Shown piece by piece: positions 1-7,089 of a DNA stretch of 30,573 bases. Under the pieces are notes generated by a model that worked only from the letters and a program-made list of their open reading frames with translations, had not been told where the DNA came from and searched no databases. Both the position numbers and the translations under genes were made by a program. This DNA is from JASSUD01 sp031963365 (GTDB lineage Bacteria > Pseudomonadota > Gammaproteobacteria > Burkholderiales > Burkholderiaceae), in contig JASSUF010000008.1 in assembly GCA_031963365.1 (NCBI GenBank), forward strand, positions 1 to 30,573, read 5' to 3'. The first letter of the stretch is position 1. Each line of letters begins with the position of its first letter.

Positions 1-49
1 CACCGCACGACCCCGAAGATGGGCCCTTTGGGGCAATTGAGGACATGCC
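1..49. repeat. Right end of a small IS/MITE-like element (cut by window edge)
   Basis: These 49 bases match, with a few changes and one missing base, the right end of the 139-bp element at 18699-18837, including the terminal run that ends GACATGCC. Here too the end is followed by CTA (50-52). The left part lies outside the window, so it may be another MITE copy or the end of a full insertion sequence. A CTA(G) target and GG-starting ends would suit an IS5-family (IS427-like) element; that family assignment is inference. Confidence 0.75.
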
Positions 50-446
50 CTAGGCTGTCATGAATTATGTTCCGAGAATCTAGTTCCCTGTTTTTAAATT
101 AACCCAAATTGGTTACGCTGTAAAAAGATAGGCTTGTAGTACTTTTGTCTGAAAAAAATATTAGAGAAATATTATAACCTTTGGCAACTCTAAGCGCTCG
201 AATACCTAGACAGTTACAGTACGAGCAGCTAGGTAAGGCGGAAGGCATAAATTACATGACTCGTCTGCTTTTGCAGGCTCCTACGGACTTTAAATATTGA
301 GAGATGGATTTTTTGTGCAAGCCCAGCGCGCCATTTGCACGCATTCAACGGGCCGCTTTGTTGCGAGTCTAAGGGGCTGCCTCTGCTGTTCGGCGCTTGT
401 ACGCTTCTCATAAGTGGACGGCCCTATCAATACATCAGATTCATTC
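50..446. other. Intergenic region without recognisable gene
   Basis: No open frame with a convincing start, ribosome site or family resemblance was found on either strand. A 60-codon leftward frame at 229-411 has no ribosome site and unremarkable composition. The stretch lies between the repeat end and the promoter-like site before ppa and may be decayed sequence. Confidence 0.5.
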
Positions 447-476
447 TTCATGCTGGGGAATTTGGAAAGGTATAAT
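447..476 (+). promoter_or_regulatory. Possible sigma-70 promoter upstream of ppa
   Basis: A perfect TATAAT lies at 471-476, with a weak -35 (TTCATG, 447-452) 18 bases upstream. Transcription would begin near 483 and read toward ppa, but it would meet the hairpin at 513-549 first. The -35 is poor, so the site is only a candidate. Confidence 0.4.
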
Positions 477-512
477 GTATTATTAACTTGTCTGAAGTGA
501 TGGGTGAAATCT

Positions 513-549
513 AAAAGCCTGCATAACTATCCTGTTCTGCGGGCTTTTT
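513..549 (+). terminator. Terminator-like hairpin in the ppa leader
   Basis: AAAAGCCTGC (513-522) pairs with GCGGGCTTTT (539-548), with one G-T wobble, and a T run follows. With the promoter-like site at 471-476 it would bound a transcript of about 65 nt, so it could be a leader attenuator, a small RNA terminator, or simply the terminator of an upstream unit. Confidence 0.5.
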
Positions 550-635
550 GTCGCAAAAATGAAGCAGCGCGCGTTATAGCGCGCAATGTTCCTCGCAAGG
601 GAACGCACTTTTTATAAAAAAGGATGAGCACTACC

Positions 636-1187
636 ATGAATTTTAATGATCTGCCTGCAGGCAATGCTTTGCCCAATGAGTTTAATGTGGTGATTGAGAT
701 CCCCGCAAACAGTGATCCAGTGAAATATGAAGCGGATAAAGAATTGGGGATGTTGGTGGTAGATCGCTTTATTTCAACGGGTATGCGTTATCCGGCAAAT
801 TATGGTTTTATTCCTCAAACGCTGTCGGGTGATGGAGATCCGGTTGATGTGTTGGTGATTACGCCTTTTCCACTCCTCTCTGGTTCATTAGTGCGTGCCC
901 GTGCATTGGGAATGCTTAAAATGACGGATGAATCCGGTATTGATGCGAAGTTGGTTGCTGTGCCTTTGGATAAAGTATGTCCTATGACTGCTTCTTTGCG
1001 TTCTATAGATGATGTACCTATGCATTTGAAGGCGCAAATTCAGCACTTTTTTGAGAATTACAAAGCGCTGGAAAAGGGTAAGTGGGTGAAAGTTGAAGGT
1101 TGGCAGGCAGCTGATGCGGCCCATCAAGAAATTATGGAAGGGGTGCAGAGTTACCAAGAAGCCAAAGCTTTGGCTGTGCAGAGTTAA
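636..1187 (+). CDS. ppa: Inorganic pyrophosphatase (soluble, family I)
   Basis: Hydrolyses pyrophosphate to two phosphates in the cytosol, pulling biosynthetic reactions forward. The protein is 183 aa from ATG 636, the usual length for the compact bacterial hexameric enzyme. The metal-binding signature DGDPVD is at residues 66-71 (Asp66, Asp68, Asp71), preceded by the conserved RYPANYGFIP stretch. An in-frame ATG at 624 overlaps the ribosome site AAAGGA (619-624), so 636 is the better start. The sequence closely resembles Burkholderia pyrophosphatases. It lies 35 bases before nadE, an arrangement also familiar in Burkholderia, and the two are probably co-transcribed as housekeeping genes unrelated to the secretion genes that follow. 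Confidence 0.97.
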   Translation: MNFNDLPAGNALPNEFNVVIEIPANSDPVKYEADKELGMLVVDRFISTGMRYPANYGFIPQTLSGDGDPVDVLVITPFPLLSGSLVRARALGMLKMTDESGIDAKLVAVPLDKVCPMTASLRSIDDVPMHLKAQIQHFFENYKALEKGKWVKVEGWQAADAAHQEIMEGVQSYQEAKALAVQS

Positions 1188-1222
1188 TTTTTCTGCCTTG
1201 TGTTTTTTCTGTTGGAGTTGGT

Positions 1223-2986
1223 ATGGCCCTTCGTATAGCGTTAGCGCAGATGAACCCGGTGCTGGGTGATTTTGCAGGTAATAGCGACAAAATTGTTGAA
1301 GCTGCGCGCATAGCGCATGGAAAAGGCGCGCATTTGCTGCTTACACCCGAGCTAGCGCTTACGGGCTTTCCTCCAGAAGATCTTTTATTGCGTCCTGATT
1401 TTAATCAGCAGAGCACTACTGCCTTGGAATTACTCGCACAGCGCCTAAAAATATTTGAAGGCTTGCAAGTTATAGTAGGGCACCCGCATTGCACGGGGCA
1501 CCATAGCTCAGAAGACCCTATACCCAGGCCCTTAGAAAACCCACCCATTGATCTGTTTAATTCCGCTTCGCAGTTGATAGCGGGGCGCATTGCAGGGCGG
1601 TATGACAAACGAATGCTGCCTACAACGCAAGTATTTGATGAGTACCGTTATTTTGTGCCCGGACATGCGCCTTTCCTATTTGATATACAAGGGGTGCGGT
1701 GCGCACTATTGATTTGTGAAGATGCGTGGACTCCTACGCCTATGCTAGAAGCTCGCGCCCAGGGCGCGCAGCTTATGCTGGTACTCAATGGATCACCTTG
1801 GCATGAAGGAAAAATGGCCTTTCGCCTTCAGAGAATGCGCGCCATGTTGGAGCAGGCCAGCGCTTGCGAGGGTCCACTTGGATTGATCTATCTCAATCTA
1901 GTAGGAGGGCAAGATGAATTGGTTTTTGATGGGGGATCCTTTGCGCTGGATTCCCATGGTGCATGCACTATGCAATTACCGCAGTTTGAAGAGGCAATAG
2001 GGTGGGTAGAGTGCGAAATGCAGGCCCCTTTTGCAGACCAAACGCCTGACATACCGCGCTTGGATCTACGTGGTGCATGCAGTGTACTGGAGAGCGACAC
2101 TGCGCAACTCTACCAAGCGCTAGTAGTAGGGGTGCGCGACTATATGCGTAAAAGTGGGTTTAAAGATGCACTTATTGGCCTATCAGGCGGAGTTGATTCC
2201 GCACTGACCTTGGTAATTGCATGCGATGCGCTGGGTGCAAAGCATGTGCATGCCGTGATGATGCCTTCTCAATATACTGCGCAAATATCGCTAGACGATG
2301 CGCGCACTTTAGCGCAAAACCTAGGCGTGCAGTATACGGAGCTCCCCGTGACATCCGTATTTGATGCATGCCGCGCTACGCTATCTCCGGCATTGGCTCA
2401 GGCTTCTGTCGAGGTGAACGCCAGCGGGTTGACTGAGGAAAATCTCCAAGCCCGTATACGTGGAATGTTTCTTATGGCGCTGGCTAATCAGTCCGGCGCG
2501 TTGGTACTTACTACGGGCAATAAAAGTGAAATGGCGGTTGGATATTGCACCCTTTATGGCGATATGGCCGGTGGGTTTGCCGTGCTTAAAGATGTATTTA
2601 AAACATCCGTCTATGCGCTATGCCATTATCGTAATGCGGTAGAGCAAGAAAAAAAGCAGCCTAGGATAACTACAGACACTCCTTTGATTCCACTACGGAT
2701 TTTAACTCGCGCCCCCTCTGCTGAGCTGCGTGATAACCAGACCGATCAAGATAGTCTGCCTGCCTACGCAACGCTGGACGTTATCGTAAAGCTTGTGATG
2801 GAAGAACACGCCGGTAAAAAGGAGCTCCTTGCTGCAGGCTATGCCATAGAGGATATTGATCGAGTGCTCTCCTTACTTTGGCGTAGTGAATATAAACGCT
2901 ACCAGGCTCCACCGGGCACGCGTGTGACGCGCAGGGGTTTTGGGCGGGACTGGCGTTATCCTTTGAGTTGGGTGGTGCAAGAGTGA
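1223..2986 (+). CDS. nadE: Glutamine-dependent NAD+ synthase
   Basis: Makes NAD+ from deamido-NAD+, ATP and glutamine. The protein is 587 aa with two domains. The N-terminal nitrilase-type glutaminase carries the Glu43-Lys129-Cys165 triad (TPELALTGF, YDKRMLP, LLICEDAW). The C-terminal amide-transfer domain has the ATP-pyrophosphatase loop SGGVDS at residues 321-326 and a conserved TTGNKSE motif further on. GGAG (1214-1217) sits five bases before ATG 1223. Residues about 88-110 (His/Pro/Ser-rich, after VGHP) look like an insertion relative to the usual family, which may explain the slightly greater length. The gene ends 34 bases before a strong terminator, so ppa-nadE looks like a closed unit. 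Confidence 0.96.
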   Translation: MALRIALAQMNPVLGDFAGNSDKIVEAARIAHGKGAHLLLTPELALTGFPPEDLLLRPDFNQQSTTALELLAQRLKIFEGLQVIVGHPHCTGHHSSEDPIPRPLENPPIDLFNSASQLIAGRIAGRYDKRMLPTTQVFDEYRYFVPGHAPFLFDIQGVRCALLICEDAWTPTPMLEARAQGAQLMLVLNGSPWHEGKMAFRLQRMRAMLEQASACEGPLGLIYLNLVGGQDELVFDGGSFALDSHGACTMQLPQFEEAIGWVECEMQAPFADQTPDIPRLDLRGACSVLESDTAQLYQALVVGVRDYMRKSGFKDALIGLSGGVDSALTLVIACDALGAKHVHAVMMPSQYTAQISLDDARTLAQNLGVQYTELPVTSVFDACRATLSPALAQASVEVNASGLTEENLQARIRGMFLMALANQSGALVLTTGNKSEMAVGYCTLYGDMAGGFAVLKDVFKTSVYALCHYRNAVEQEKKQPRITTDTPLIPLRILTRAPSAELRDNQTDQDSLPAYATLDVIVKLVMEEHAGKKELLAAGYAIEDIDRVLSLLWRSEYKRYQAPPGTRVTRRGFGRDWRYPLSWVVQE

Positions 2987-3020
2987 ATAAATATATTTAG
3001 AAAAAAGCATTATTAGTAAA

Positions 3021-3066
3021 TTTAAAAAGGAGAAGGCTACTTTTTAGTAGCCTTCTCCTTTTTAAA
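3021..3066. terminator. Strong bidirectional terminator between nadE and the T3SS locus
   Basis: A perfect 20-bp stem (3021-3040 with 3047-3066) and a 6-base loop; A-runs and T-runs flank the G+C-rich core on both sides. It can stop nadE transcription from the left and the leftward small-protein operon (3084-3992) from the right. Confidence 0.9.
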
Positions 3067-3083
3067 TTAATGCTCTTTATTTT

Positions 3084-3326
3084 TTATCGAACAATGCCTT
3101 CAGCATTTTCCGCACCTTTTTTCGTTACGTTCGCATTCATATTTGCCTCTGCTAATGCTAGTGCGGCTCTTTCAGCTTCTTTTATCATAGCTAACCCTTT
3201 CTCCAGTGAATCTCCTAAAGAAAAATCTCCGCCGCCGCCAGAGCTACTGCCACCACCAGAGCTGGGATTTTGTTTATTTATTGGTAGGCTGGTGTAGGTT
3301 CCATTCTCTAGAATTACTTGTGCCAT
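3084..3326 (-). CDS. Small Gly/Ser-rich, Ala-rich protein, candidate T3SS pilin/needle-like subunit
   Basis: 80 aa, no confident family match. GGAG precedes ATG 3326 at good spacing. Residues about 22-34 are a Gly/Ser linker (SSGGGSSSGGGGD); the C-terminal half is a predicted Ala-rich amphipathic helix. Its last 20 residues (ANMNANV...EGIVR) align with the end of the 49-aa protein at 5383-5532 (ADMSAKI...NDLLR), sharing Ala, Met, Gly and the final Arg at matching positions. That suggests one family of small surface subunits. It follows the second hrpB1 (3441-3992) on the same strand and probably shares that gene's PIP-box promoter. A harpin-like secreted protein is an alternative because of the glycine run. 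Confidence 0.75.
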   Translation of the reverse strand: MAQVILENGTYTSLPINKQNPSSGGGSSSGGGGDFSLGDSLEKGLAMIKEAERAALALAEANMNANVTKKGAENAEGIVR

Positions 3327-3440
3327 AATTATTCTCCTAATTTTAGATTTTTTATTAATTTAAATGCATATTAAATTAATATATTGTTTATTATTTAAAT
3401 AAAATTGACTGATAGTAAAAATTTTTCTCCAAACAATATA

Positions 3441-3992
3441 CTACATGCGAATTGCATAAGGCTGTATGGTATTCATGCTATTTTGGTTTTGCATATTAGT
3501 TTCGGTTTTTTGAAAACGATCGAGCCGCTCTTTTTTTAAATTATCTGCCTTTTCTTTGCTCCATATGCCTTGTTTCATCCAGTCTGATTCAAAGAGAAAA
3601 TGGACCATTTCTATTTCAGACTCTAATGAATCATTACTTTCAATAATTTCATGTGCTAGGCTTTTCCAGCTCGGATCTTTCTGTTTAAAAAGAATATCAG
3701 TCAAAATGGCTTTTGCACTAGTATAGTCTGGCACAGCATACAGTACATCCCGGAGTGTAGTTGTAGCTGTTGCCAGATCTCCTTTTTCAATTTGAATCAT
3801 CGCATCAAAATAAGCTAAACCTGCAATATTTGGGCGTAAAATACGCAAGGCTTCGCGTAGAGATTCAATATCATTAATATCTATCCCTTTCATTTTTTTA
3901 TTATTATATAACGCGTACCCAATGCAGGTTGATAGGCATCTTGCTGCATATCCAGTGCATTGCAGATAATTTTTTGATTCCTGGTGGCTCAT
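3441..3992 (-). CDS. hrpB1: HrpB1/HrpK-family T3SS protein, second copy
   Basis: 183 aa, paralogue of the HrpB1 at 15478-16059. Shared blocks include (I/L)(N/D)DI(E/D)S(L/V)RE near residue 42, LRP/YRP, YFDA(M/V)IQ, TLR, SAK and a final YA(I/V)RM. The family is built of TPR-like helices; in Xanthomonas HrpB1 is a periplasmic protein that supports assembly of the extracellular Hrp pilus (known for the family). No signal peptide is seen. The start at 3992 follows a TAGG element; an internal ATG before GIDIN would give a protein closer to the usual length of about 150 aa. The gene lies about 60 bases downstream of a perfect PIP box with -10, and is probably expressed with the core T3SS. Why two copies exist is unknown. 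Confidence 0.82.
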   Translation of the reverse strand: MSHQESKNYLQCTGYAARCLSTCIGYALYNNKKMKGIDINDIESLREALRILRPNIAGLAYFDAMIQIEKGDLATATTTLRDVLYAVPDYTSAKAILTDILFKQKDPSWKSLAHEIIESNDSLESEIEMVHFLFESDWMKQGIWSKEKADNLKKERLDRFQKTETNMQNQNSMNTIQPYAIRM

Positions 3993-4052
3993 TGTTTTTA
4001 CCTATTTTATATGGGTTAATTTTTTATGCGTAAGGCGATATAATTTGATTCC

Positions 4053-4113
4053 ATAATAATGATTTGCTAATTGGTATGTTTAGCAAATGCGAAGTGATGA
4101 ATTGATACGCGAA
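4053..4113 (-). promoter_or_regulatory. PIP box (hrpII box) plus -10 for the second hrpB1 operon
   Basis: Read leftward: TTCGC (4113-4109), 15 bases, TTCGC (4093-4089), then 30 bases to a TATTAT -10 (4058-4053). This matches the known plant-inducible-promoter layout TTCGB-N15-TTCGB-N30-32-YANNNT bound by HrpX/HrpB-type AraC regulators. Confidence 0.85.
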
Positions 4114-4278
4114 GTAAAATAATTTTTTTCATGGGAAGTAAATAAATTTTTTGAGGTTTTTGGGGTTTTTTATGATATTTTTTTGTTGAAATAATAGACA
4201 ATTTTTTAATGGAAAGAGCGTAGTGCATTCTCTTTTTTTTATAGTTTTTTTCAAAAAAATTACTGTGTTTATTTCTTA

Positions 4279-4340
4279 TTCGTAAACGATGTAATTTCTT
4301 CGCATCTCTGCTGATATCTTTTAGAGGAATGTATTATATT
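4279..4340 (+). promoter_or_regulatory. PIP box (hrpII box) plus -10 for the second hrpD6 operon
   Basis: TTCGT (4279-4283), 15 bases, TTCGC (4299-4303), then 31 bases to TATATT (4335-4340). It faces right, toward the HrpD6-like gene at 4405, and is divergent from the PIP box at 4053-4113. The roughly 410 bases between the two genes hold nothing else recognisable and are very AT-rich. Confidence 0.85.
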
Positions 4341-4404
4341 AAGTCATAGGTTTACGGGATAAATGTTTTGCGCAAATACGATATTCGCAATATGGAGAAA
4401 GCAG

Positions 4405-4662
4405 ATGTATCAAGCCATGGAAGAAGTGAGTAAAGAGCTAAATGTCATTTCAGATGAGACATTTACTGATGAGAAATATTTAAAAATTAGCCAGGCTTTT
4501 ATAGTTACAGCACGAAATATAGATCAAGCAGCTAGTTCTAGTCAGAGCATTCAAGATAGTATGGCTTTTGCAAAAATTCACCAGGGTATGCTTGCATGTG
4601 GGCGATTAATGGAGAAAATAAAAGAAACGACTCAGCAGTTATATGCAGTAAAAAATAAATAA
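4405..4662 (+). CDS. hrpD6: HrpD6-like T3SS protein, second copy
   Basis: 85 aa from ATG 4405, chosen because GGAG (4394-4397) lies seven bases upstream; the longer frame from 4363 has no ribosome site and adds 14 unlikely residues. It is a clear paralogue of the HrpD6-position gene at 5645-5896: both start MYQA, both carry QAASSS near residue 38 followed by QDS, then AK, GM and RL. The protein is small, helical and soluble. In Xanthomonas, HrpD6 lies between hrpD5 and hrpE and affects T3SS gene expression and secretion; applying that to this copy is inference. It is first in a PIP-box unit with the 57-aa gene at 4774. Confidence 0.8.
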   Translation: MYQAMEEVSKELNVISDETFTDEKYLKISQAFIVTARNIDQAASSSQSIQDSMAFAKIHQGMLACGRLMEKIKETTQQLYAVKNK

Positions 4663-4773
4663 ATTTTGAATTTATGTATCCAGTAATTGCAATTTATATT
4701 GAATGAAATATATTTATATTTCATTTTTATAGAGTGAAGTTTTTAATAAAATTAATACATCAAAGGAATTATA

Positions 4774-4947
4774 ATGGGTATGTTCGTTCAAGCTGCTATA
4801 TCGATGGTTATGTCTGCTATAGGTGGAAAAAAAGCTGAGACTGAAGAAGGAGGAGAAAATAAGAATATGAATAATCTTCTAGGTGACGGATTTAACGGCC
4901 TTAAGGAAAATTTCGGTGGCGGGCGTAACGGTCCAAAAATAATGTAA
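4774..4947 (+). CDS. 57-aa small protein of unknown function in PIP-box operon
   Basis: Frame of 57 codons with a good ribosome site (AAAGGAA, 4762-4768) before ATG 4774 and a stop at 4945-4947. Residues 3-17 are hydrophobic and Met/Ala-rich (MFVQAAISMVMSAIGG), followed by a charged Glu/Lys segment and a Gly/Asn-rich end. It could be a small secreted or membrane-touching protein, a pilin-like subunit or a peptide substrate. No family is recognised. It lies 111 bases after the HrpD6 paralogue and just before a GCAA-loop terminator, so it looks like the last gene of that unit. Confidence 0.65.
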   Translation: MGMFVQAAISMVMSAIGGKKAETEEGGENKNMNNLLGDGFNGLKENFGGGRNGPKIM

Positions 4948-4978
4948 ATTAGAAAAAATTATGAGGTAATCAATTTTA

Positions 4979-5004
4979 AGGGGCATATAGCAATATATGC
5001 CCCT
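4979..5004 (+). terminator. Terminator hairpin of the second hrpD6 operon
   Basis: 11-bp perfect stem AGGGGCATATA / TATATGCCCCT closed by a GCAA tetraloop (4990-4993), 31 bases after the 57-aa gene. The T run afterwards is short, so termination strength is uncertain. Confidence 0.7.
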
Positions 5005-5102
5005 ATTTGGTTTGGCCCGCAATCTTAAAATATCTCTACACTAAAGTAGTATAAATGTATGCCGACAATTTTATTATATTTATGCAAATAAAATAGCATA
5101 AT

Positions 5103-5163
5103 AAAAAATAGCTGGACGTATAAAGAATGTATTTGGCACCCTTCATACGTCCAGCTATTTTTT
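5103..5163. terminator. Terminator at the end of the leftward T3SS operon
   Basis: Perfect 19-bp stem (5103-5121 with 5145-5163) flanked by A6 and T6 runs, loop of 23 bases. It lies just beyond the stop of the last leftward small gene (5171) and can also catch rightward transcripts from the satellite unit, so it separates the two convergent units. Confidence 0.85.
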
Positions 5164-5170
5164 AAATTTA

Positions 5171-5323
5171 TCAATTTGGAGGTATCAATGCACTTGCTTT
5201 ATTACTGGCTTGCACCTGCATTTTTGCAAAATCATTTACTTCGTTCAGTCCAATTTGTGCCCCCGCGGTCCCAAGGATGTTAGCAGCTCCCGATATTGCA
5301 CCAAGTCCAGCACCCACTGCCAT
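5171..5323 (-). CDS. 50-aa pilin/needle candidate at the hrpE position (second of two)
   Basis: 50-codon frame with GGAG seven bases before ATG 5323. The N-terminus is Gly/Ala-rich and weakly hydrophobic (MAVGAGLGAISGAANILG); the rest is predicted helical and ends ALIPPN. VQASNKASAL aligns with VQGANKANDL of the 49-aa neighbour (5383-5532), so the two are probable tandem duplicates. In Hrp2 clusters hrpE, encoding the Hrp pilus subunit, follows hrpD6; these two genes occupy exactly that place. The size is smaller than the usual pilin of 80-95 aa, so a pilus or needle role is inference. Last gene before the terminator at 5103-5163. Confidence 0.7.
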   Translation of the reverse strand: MAVGAGLGAISGAANILGTAGAQIGLNEVNDFAKMQVQASNKASALIPPN

Positions 5324-5382
5324 GATTTTCTCCTTTTTTTATGTTTTTTACATGAAATAATTTGTACTTATTTTTTTGATAG

Positions 5383-5532
5383 CTATCTTAACAAATCATT
5401 TGCTTTATTGGCACCTTGTACTCCAATTTTGGCTGACATATCTGCATTATTCATTTCGAGCTGCTTATCCATGACATTTAATATATTATCAATTCCAATT
5501 TTAGCCCCGCTACTGGCATTTAGACCTTCCAT
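5383..5532 (-). CDS. 49-aa pilin/needle candidate at the hrpE position (first of two)
   Basis: 49-codon frame; GGGGAG lies seven bases before ATG 5532. No signal peptide or membrane segment is seen; predicted helical, rich in Asn, Met, Ala and Lys, ending ANDLLR. It resembles the 50-aa protein downstream (VQ.(A/S)NKA..L) and the end of the 80-aa protein at 3084-3326. Immediately downstream of hrpD6, where hrpE sits in Xanthomonas. A short helical soluble subunit fits a pilus or needle monomer, although no match can be confirmed by eye. Confidence 0.72.
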   Translation of the reverse strand: MEGLNASSGAKIGIDNILNVMDKQLEMNNADMSAKIGVQGANKANDLLR

Positions 5533-5644
5533 TATGTACTCCCCGTTAAGAATATATTATATTTAAATTAACTTAAAGGTTTTTTTAATTGCTTGTATAG
5601 TAAATGTATAATAAAAAATATACCCTATTATTTATAAAAAATAA

Positions 5645-5896
5645 TCATGAGCCCTTTGTGTATGTGGACTGGTTATTCCAAATATGTTTAATGAGCCGTT
5701 CTCCCGCCATCATGCCTTCTGACAATTTTGCAATGGTTATACTATCTTGCTGATCTTTGCTGGAACTAGCAGCCTGACTTAGTTCTTTAATGGTTTCTAA
5801 AAAGGCGTTACATAGCAACGTAGCGTTTTTTTCAGTGAGGGGTTGGTCTGATAATAATCCCACTTCATCATAAGCATGTTGCAAAGCTTGATACAT
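5645..5896 (-). CDS. hrpD6: HrpD6-family T3SS protein
   Basis: 83 aa, small, soluble, mainly helical. It lies directly after hrcD (hrpD5) and before the hrpE-position genes, exactly as hrpD6 in Xanthomonas; the block QAASSS...QDSITIAKLSEGMM is consistent with that family as remembered. A paralogue lies at 4405-4662. ATG 5896 follows a GGAG-like site in the 40-base gap from hrcD. HrpD6 in Xanthomonas oryzae influences T3SS gene expression and translocation; its mechanism is not settled. It is transcribed leftward, probably from the hrcU PIP box about 9 kb upstream, since no closer one is seen. Confidence 0.8.
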   Translation of the reverse strand: MYQALQHAYDEVGLLSDQPLTEKNATLLCNAFLETIKELSQAASSSKDQQDSITIAKLSEGMMAGERLIKHIWNNQSTYTKGS

Positions 5897-5936
5897 ATAT
5901 ATTCTCCATAGAGTTATTAATATAGTCGAGTAAATT

Positions 5937-6953
5937 TTATGGCTCGGTGGCGTACATATGCTTTACACCATCCGGTGTCTCAAAATATTTCACATTTCCA
6001 TCTGCCATTAATCCAGAATAAGAAGGGGTTCCGGCTCTAGGAGTAGTAAGTCTGGAATCTATTTTTTTGATATTGCTGCTTAAATCAGGTGCTAGACGTG
6101 CAAGCGCTTGTTGTGCACCAGGTAAGTCAGCGACTATGCCTGATACTTGAAAAGCGCCTTTTCCGAGGTATTCAACCTTGATATTGGGGAGATCTAATGA
6201 TTCAGCAATATTTTGTGCCACTTGGCTTGCAACATCGTAGTGTGGTGAAATGCGGCCCAGGTCATTAAATTTTTCTATAATCTCGCGCACTACAGCGTCA
6301 TCTGCACTGGTGTTAACCATGCCATCGATTACGACCAAATCACCCCGTGTACTCACTTCTAATCCAGTGATATTCGTCTGCTTGAATGCGCGGTTTATTT
6401 GATTAGGTAAGGTATTCACGGTGGCTTCATATTCTATATGCGCGCGCTGCCGGATCTGGCTTAATATACCTATATTGATTGCTATAACCCCTAAAATCAC
6501 ACAAGAAGCCAGTAATAAAAGCCATTTATGCCGTGTAGGGGCAGCTAATATATTAGATTCTTCTTCCGCTTCGTTAGAAGGTGTTTGTGGAGAAAAAATA
6601 AGGCTGAGCAGCTGTGCATCATCAGGCCAATTTCCTCCTGCTTGTCCTACACATAAAACCACATCCCCAAACTTTTGTGGGATCCAATCTACCAGCATAA
6701 TTTTGGGATGGAGCATGGTATTGGTGAGTGGTGATGCACTGCTATTCATTTCATTCTCTAAAGAAAGTGGCTCGCTATCAAGTATCTCTAGCTGTACTTC
6801 CCCATGCTCGTTAAAGGTCAGCTGCATGCTAGGTTCTGTCCAATCTGCGAGCCGGATATCTGCTTCGTTGTCTTTGCCGATACGCTGTGTAAGTACATCC
6901 AACTGTAGCTCAGCGCCAGCGTGAAGACCTGTGAGAATGCGAAGAAGTTTCAT
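5937..6953 (-). CDS. hrcD: T3SS inner-membrane ring protein SctD (HrcD/HrpD5)
   Basis: 338 aa, typical for SctD. Residues 1-120 form an FHA-like cytoplasmic domain (MKLLRILTGLHAGAELQL start, RIGKDNEADI). One membrane span lies at about 144-165 (WLLLLASCVILGVIAINIGIL). The rest is periplasmic, with ring-building/BON-like repeats around VVIDGMVN and YLGKGAFQVSGIV. It forms the outer of the two inner-membrane rings, bridging HrcJ and the secretin and anchoring the sorting platform. It sits between hpaA and hrpD6, the standard Hrp2 position of hrpD5. 136 bases of AT-rich sequence without a PIP box separate it from hpaA. Confidence 0.9.
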   Translation of the reverse strand: MKLLRILTGLHAGAELQLDVLTQRIGKDNEADIRLADWTEPSMQLTFNEHGEVQLEILDSEPLSLENEMNSSASPLTNTMLHPKIMLVDWIPQKFGDVVLCVGQAGGNWPDDAQLLSLIFSPQTPSNEAEEESNILAAPTRHKWLLLLASCVILGVIAINIGILSQIRQRAHIEYEATVNTLPNQINRAFKQTNITGLEVSTRGDLVVIDGMVNTSADDAVVREIIEKFNDLGRISPHYDVASQVAQNIAESLDLPNIKVEYLGKGAFQVSGIVADLPGAQQALARLAPDLSSNIKKIDSRLTTPRAGTPSYSGLMADGNVKYFETPDGVKHMYATEP

Positions 6954-7089
6954 GGTGTGCGAAGGAAAGGTCAGCGATTTTTTAAAAAAATGATGTTAGA
7001 AGTACCAAATAATGATTACAGCTTGCGTGCCTAGCTATGTGGTATTGAGCCTGCTTTTTTAGTTGAGTATATGGGCGAGACTATATGTG

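Noticed and set aside
5210..5566. 118-codon rightward frame
   Set aside because: Lies antisense to the two tiny genes at 5171-5532, has no ribosome site and an odd Cys/Phe/Leu composition.
6421..6924. 167-codon rightward frame
   Set aside because: Antisense to hrcD (SctD), which is clearly real; Ser-rich shadow with no start signal.
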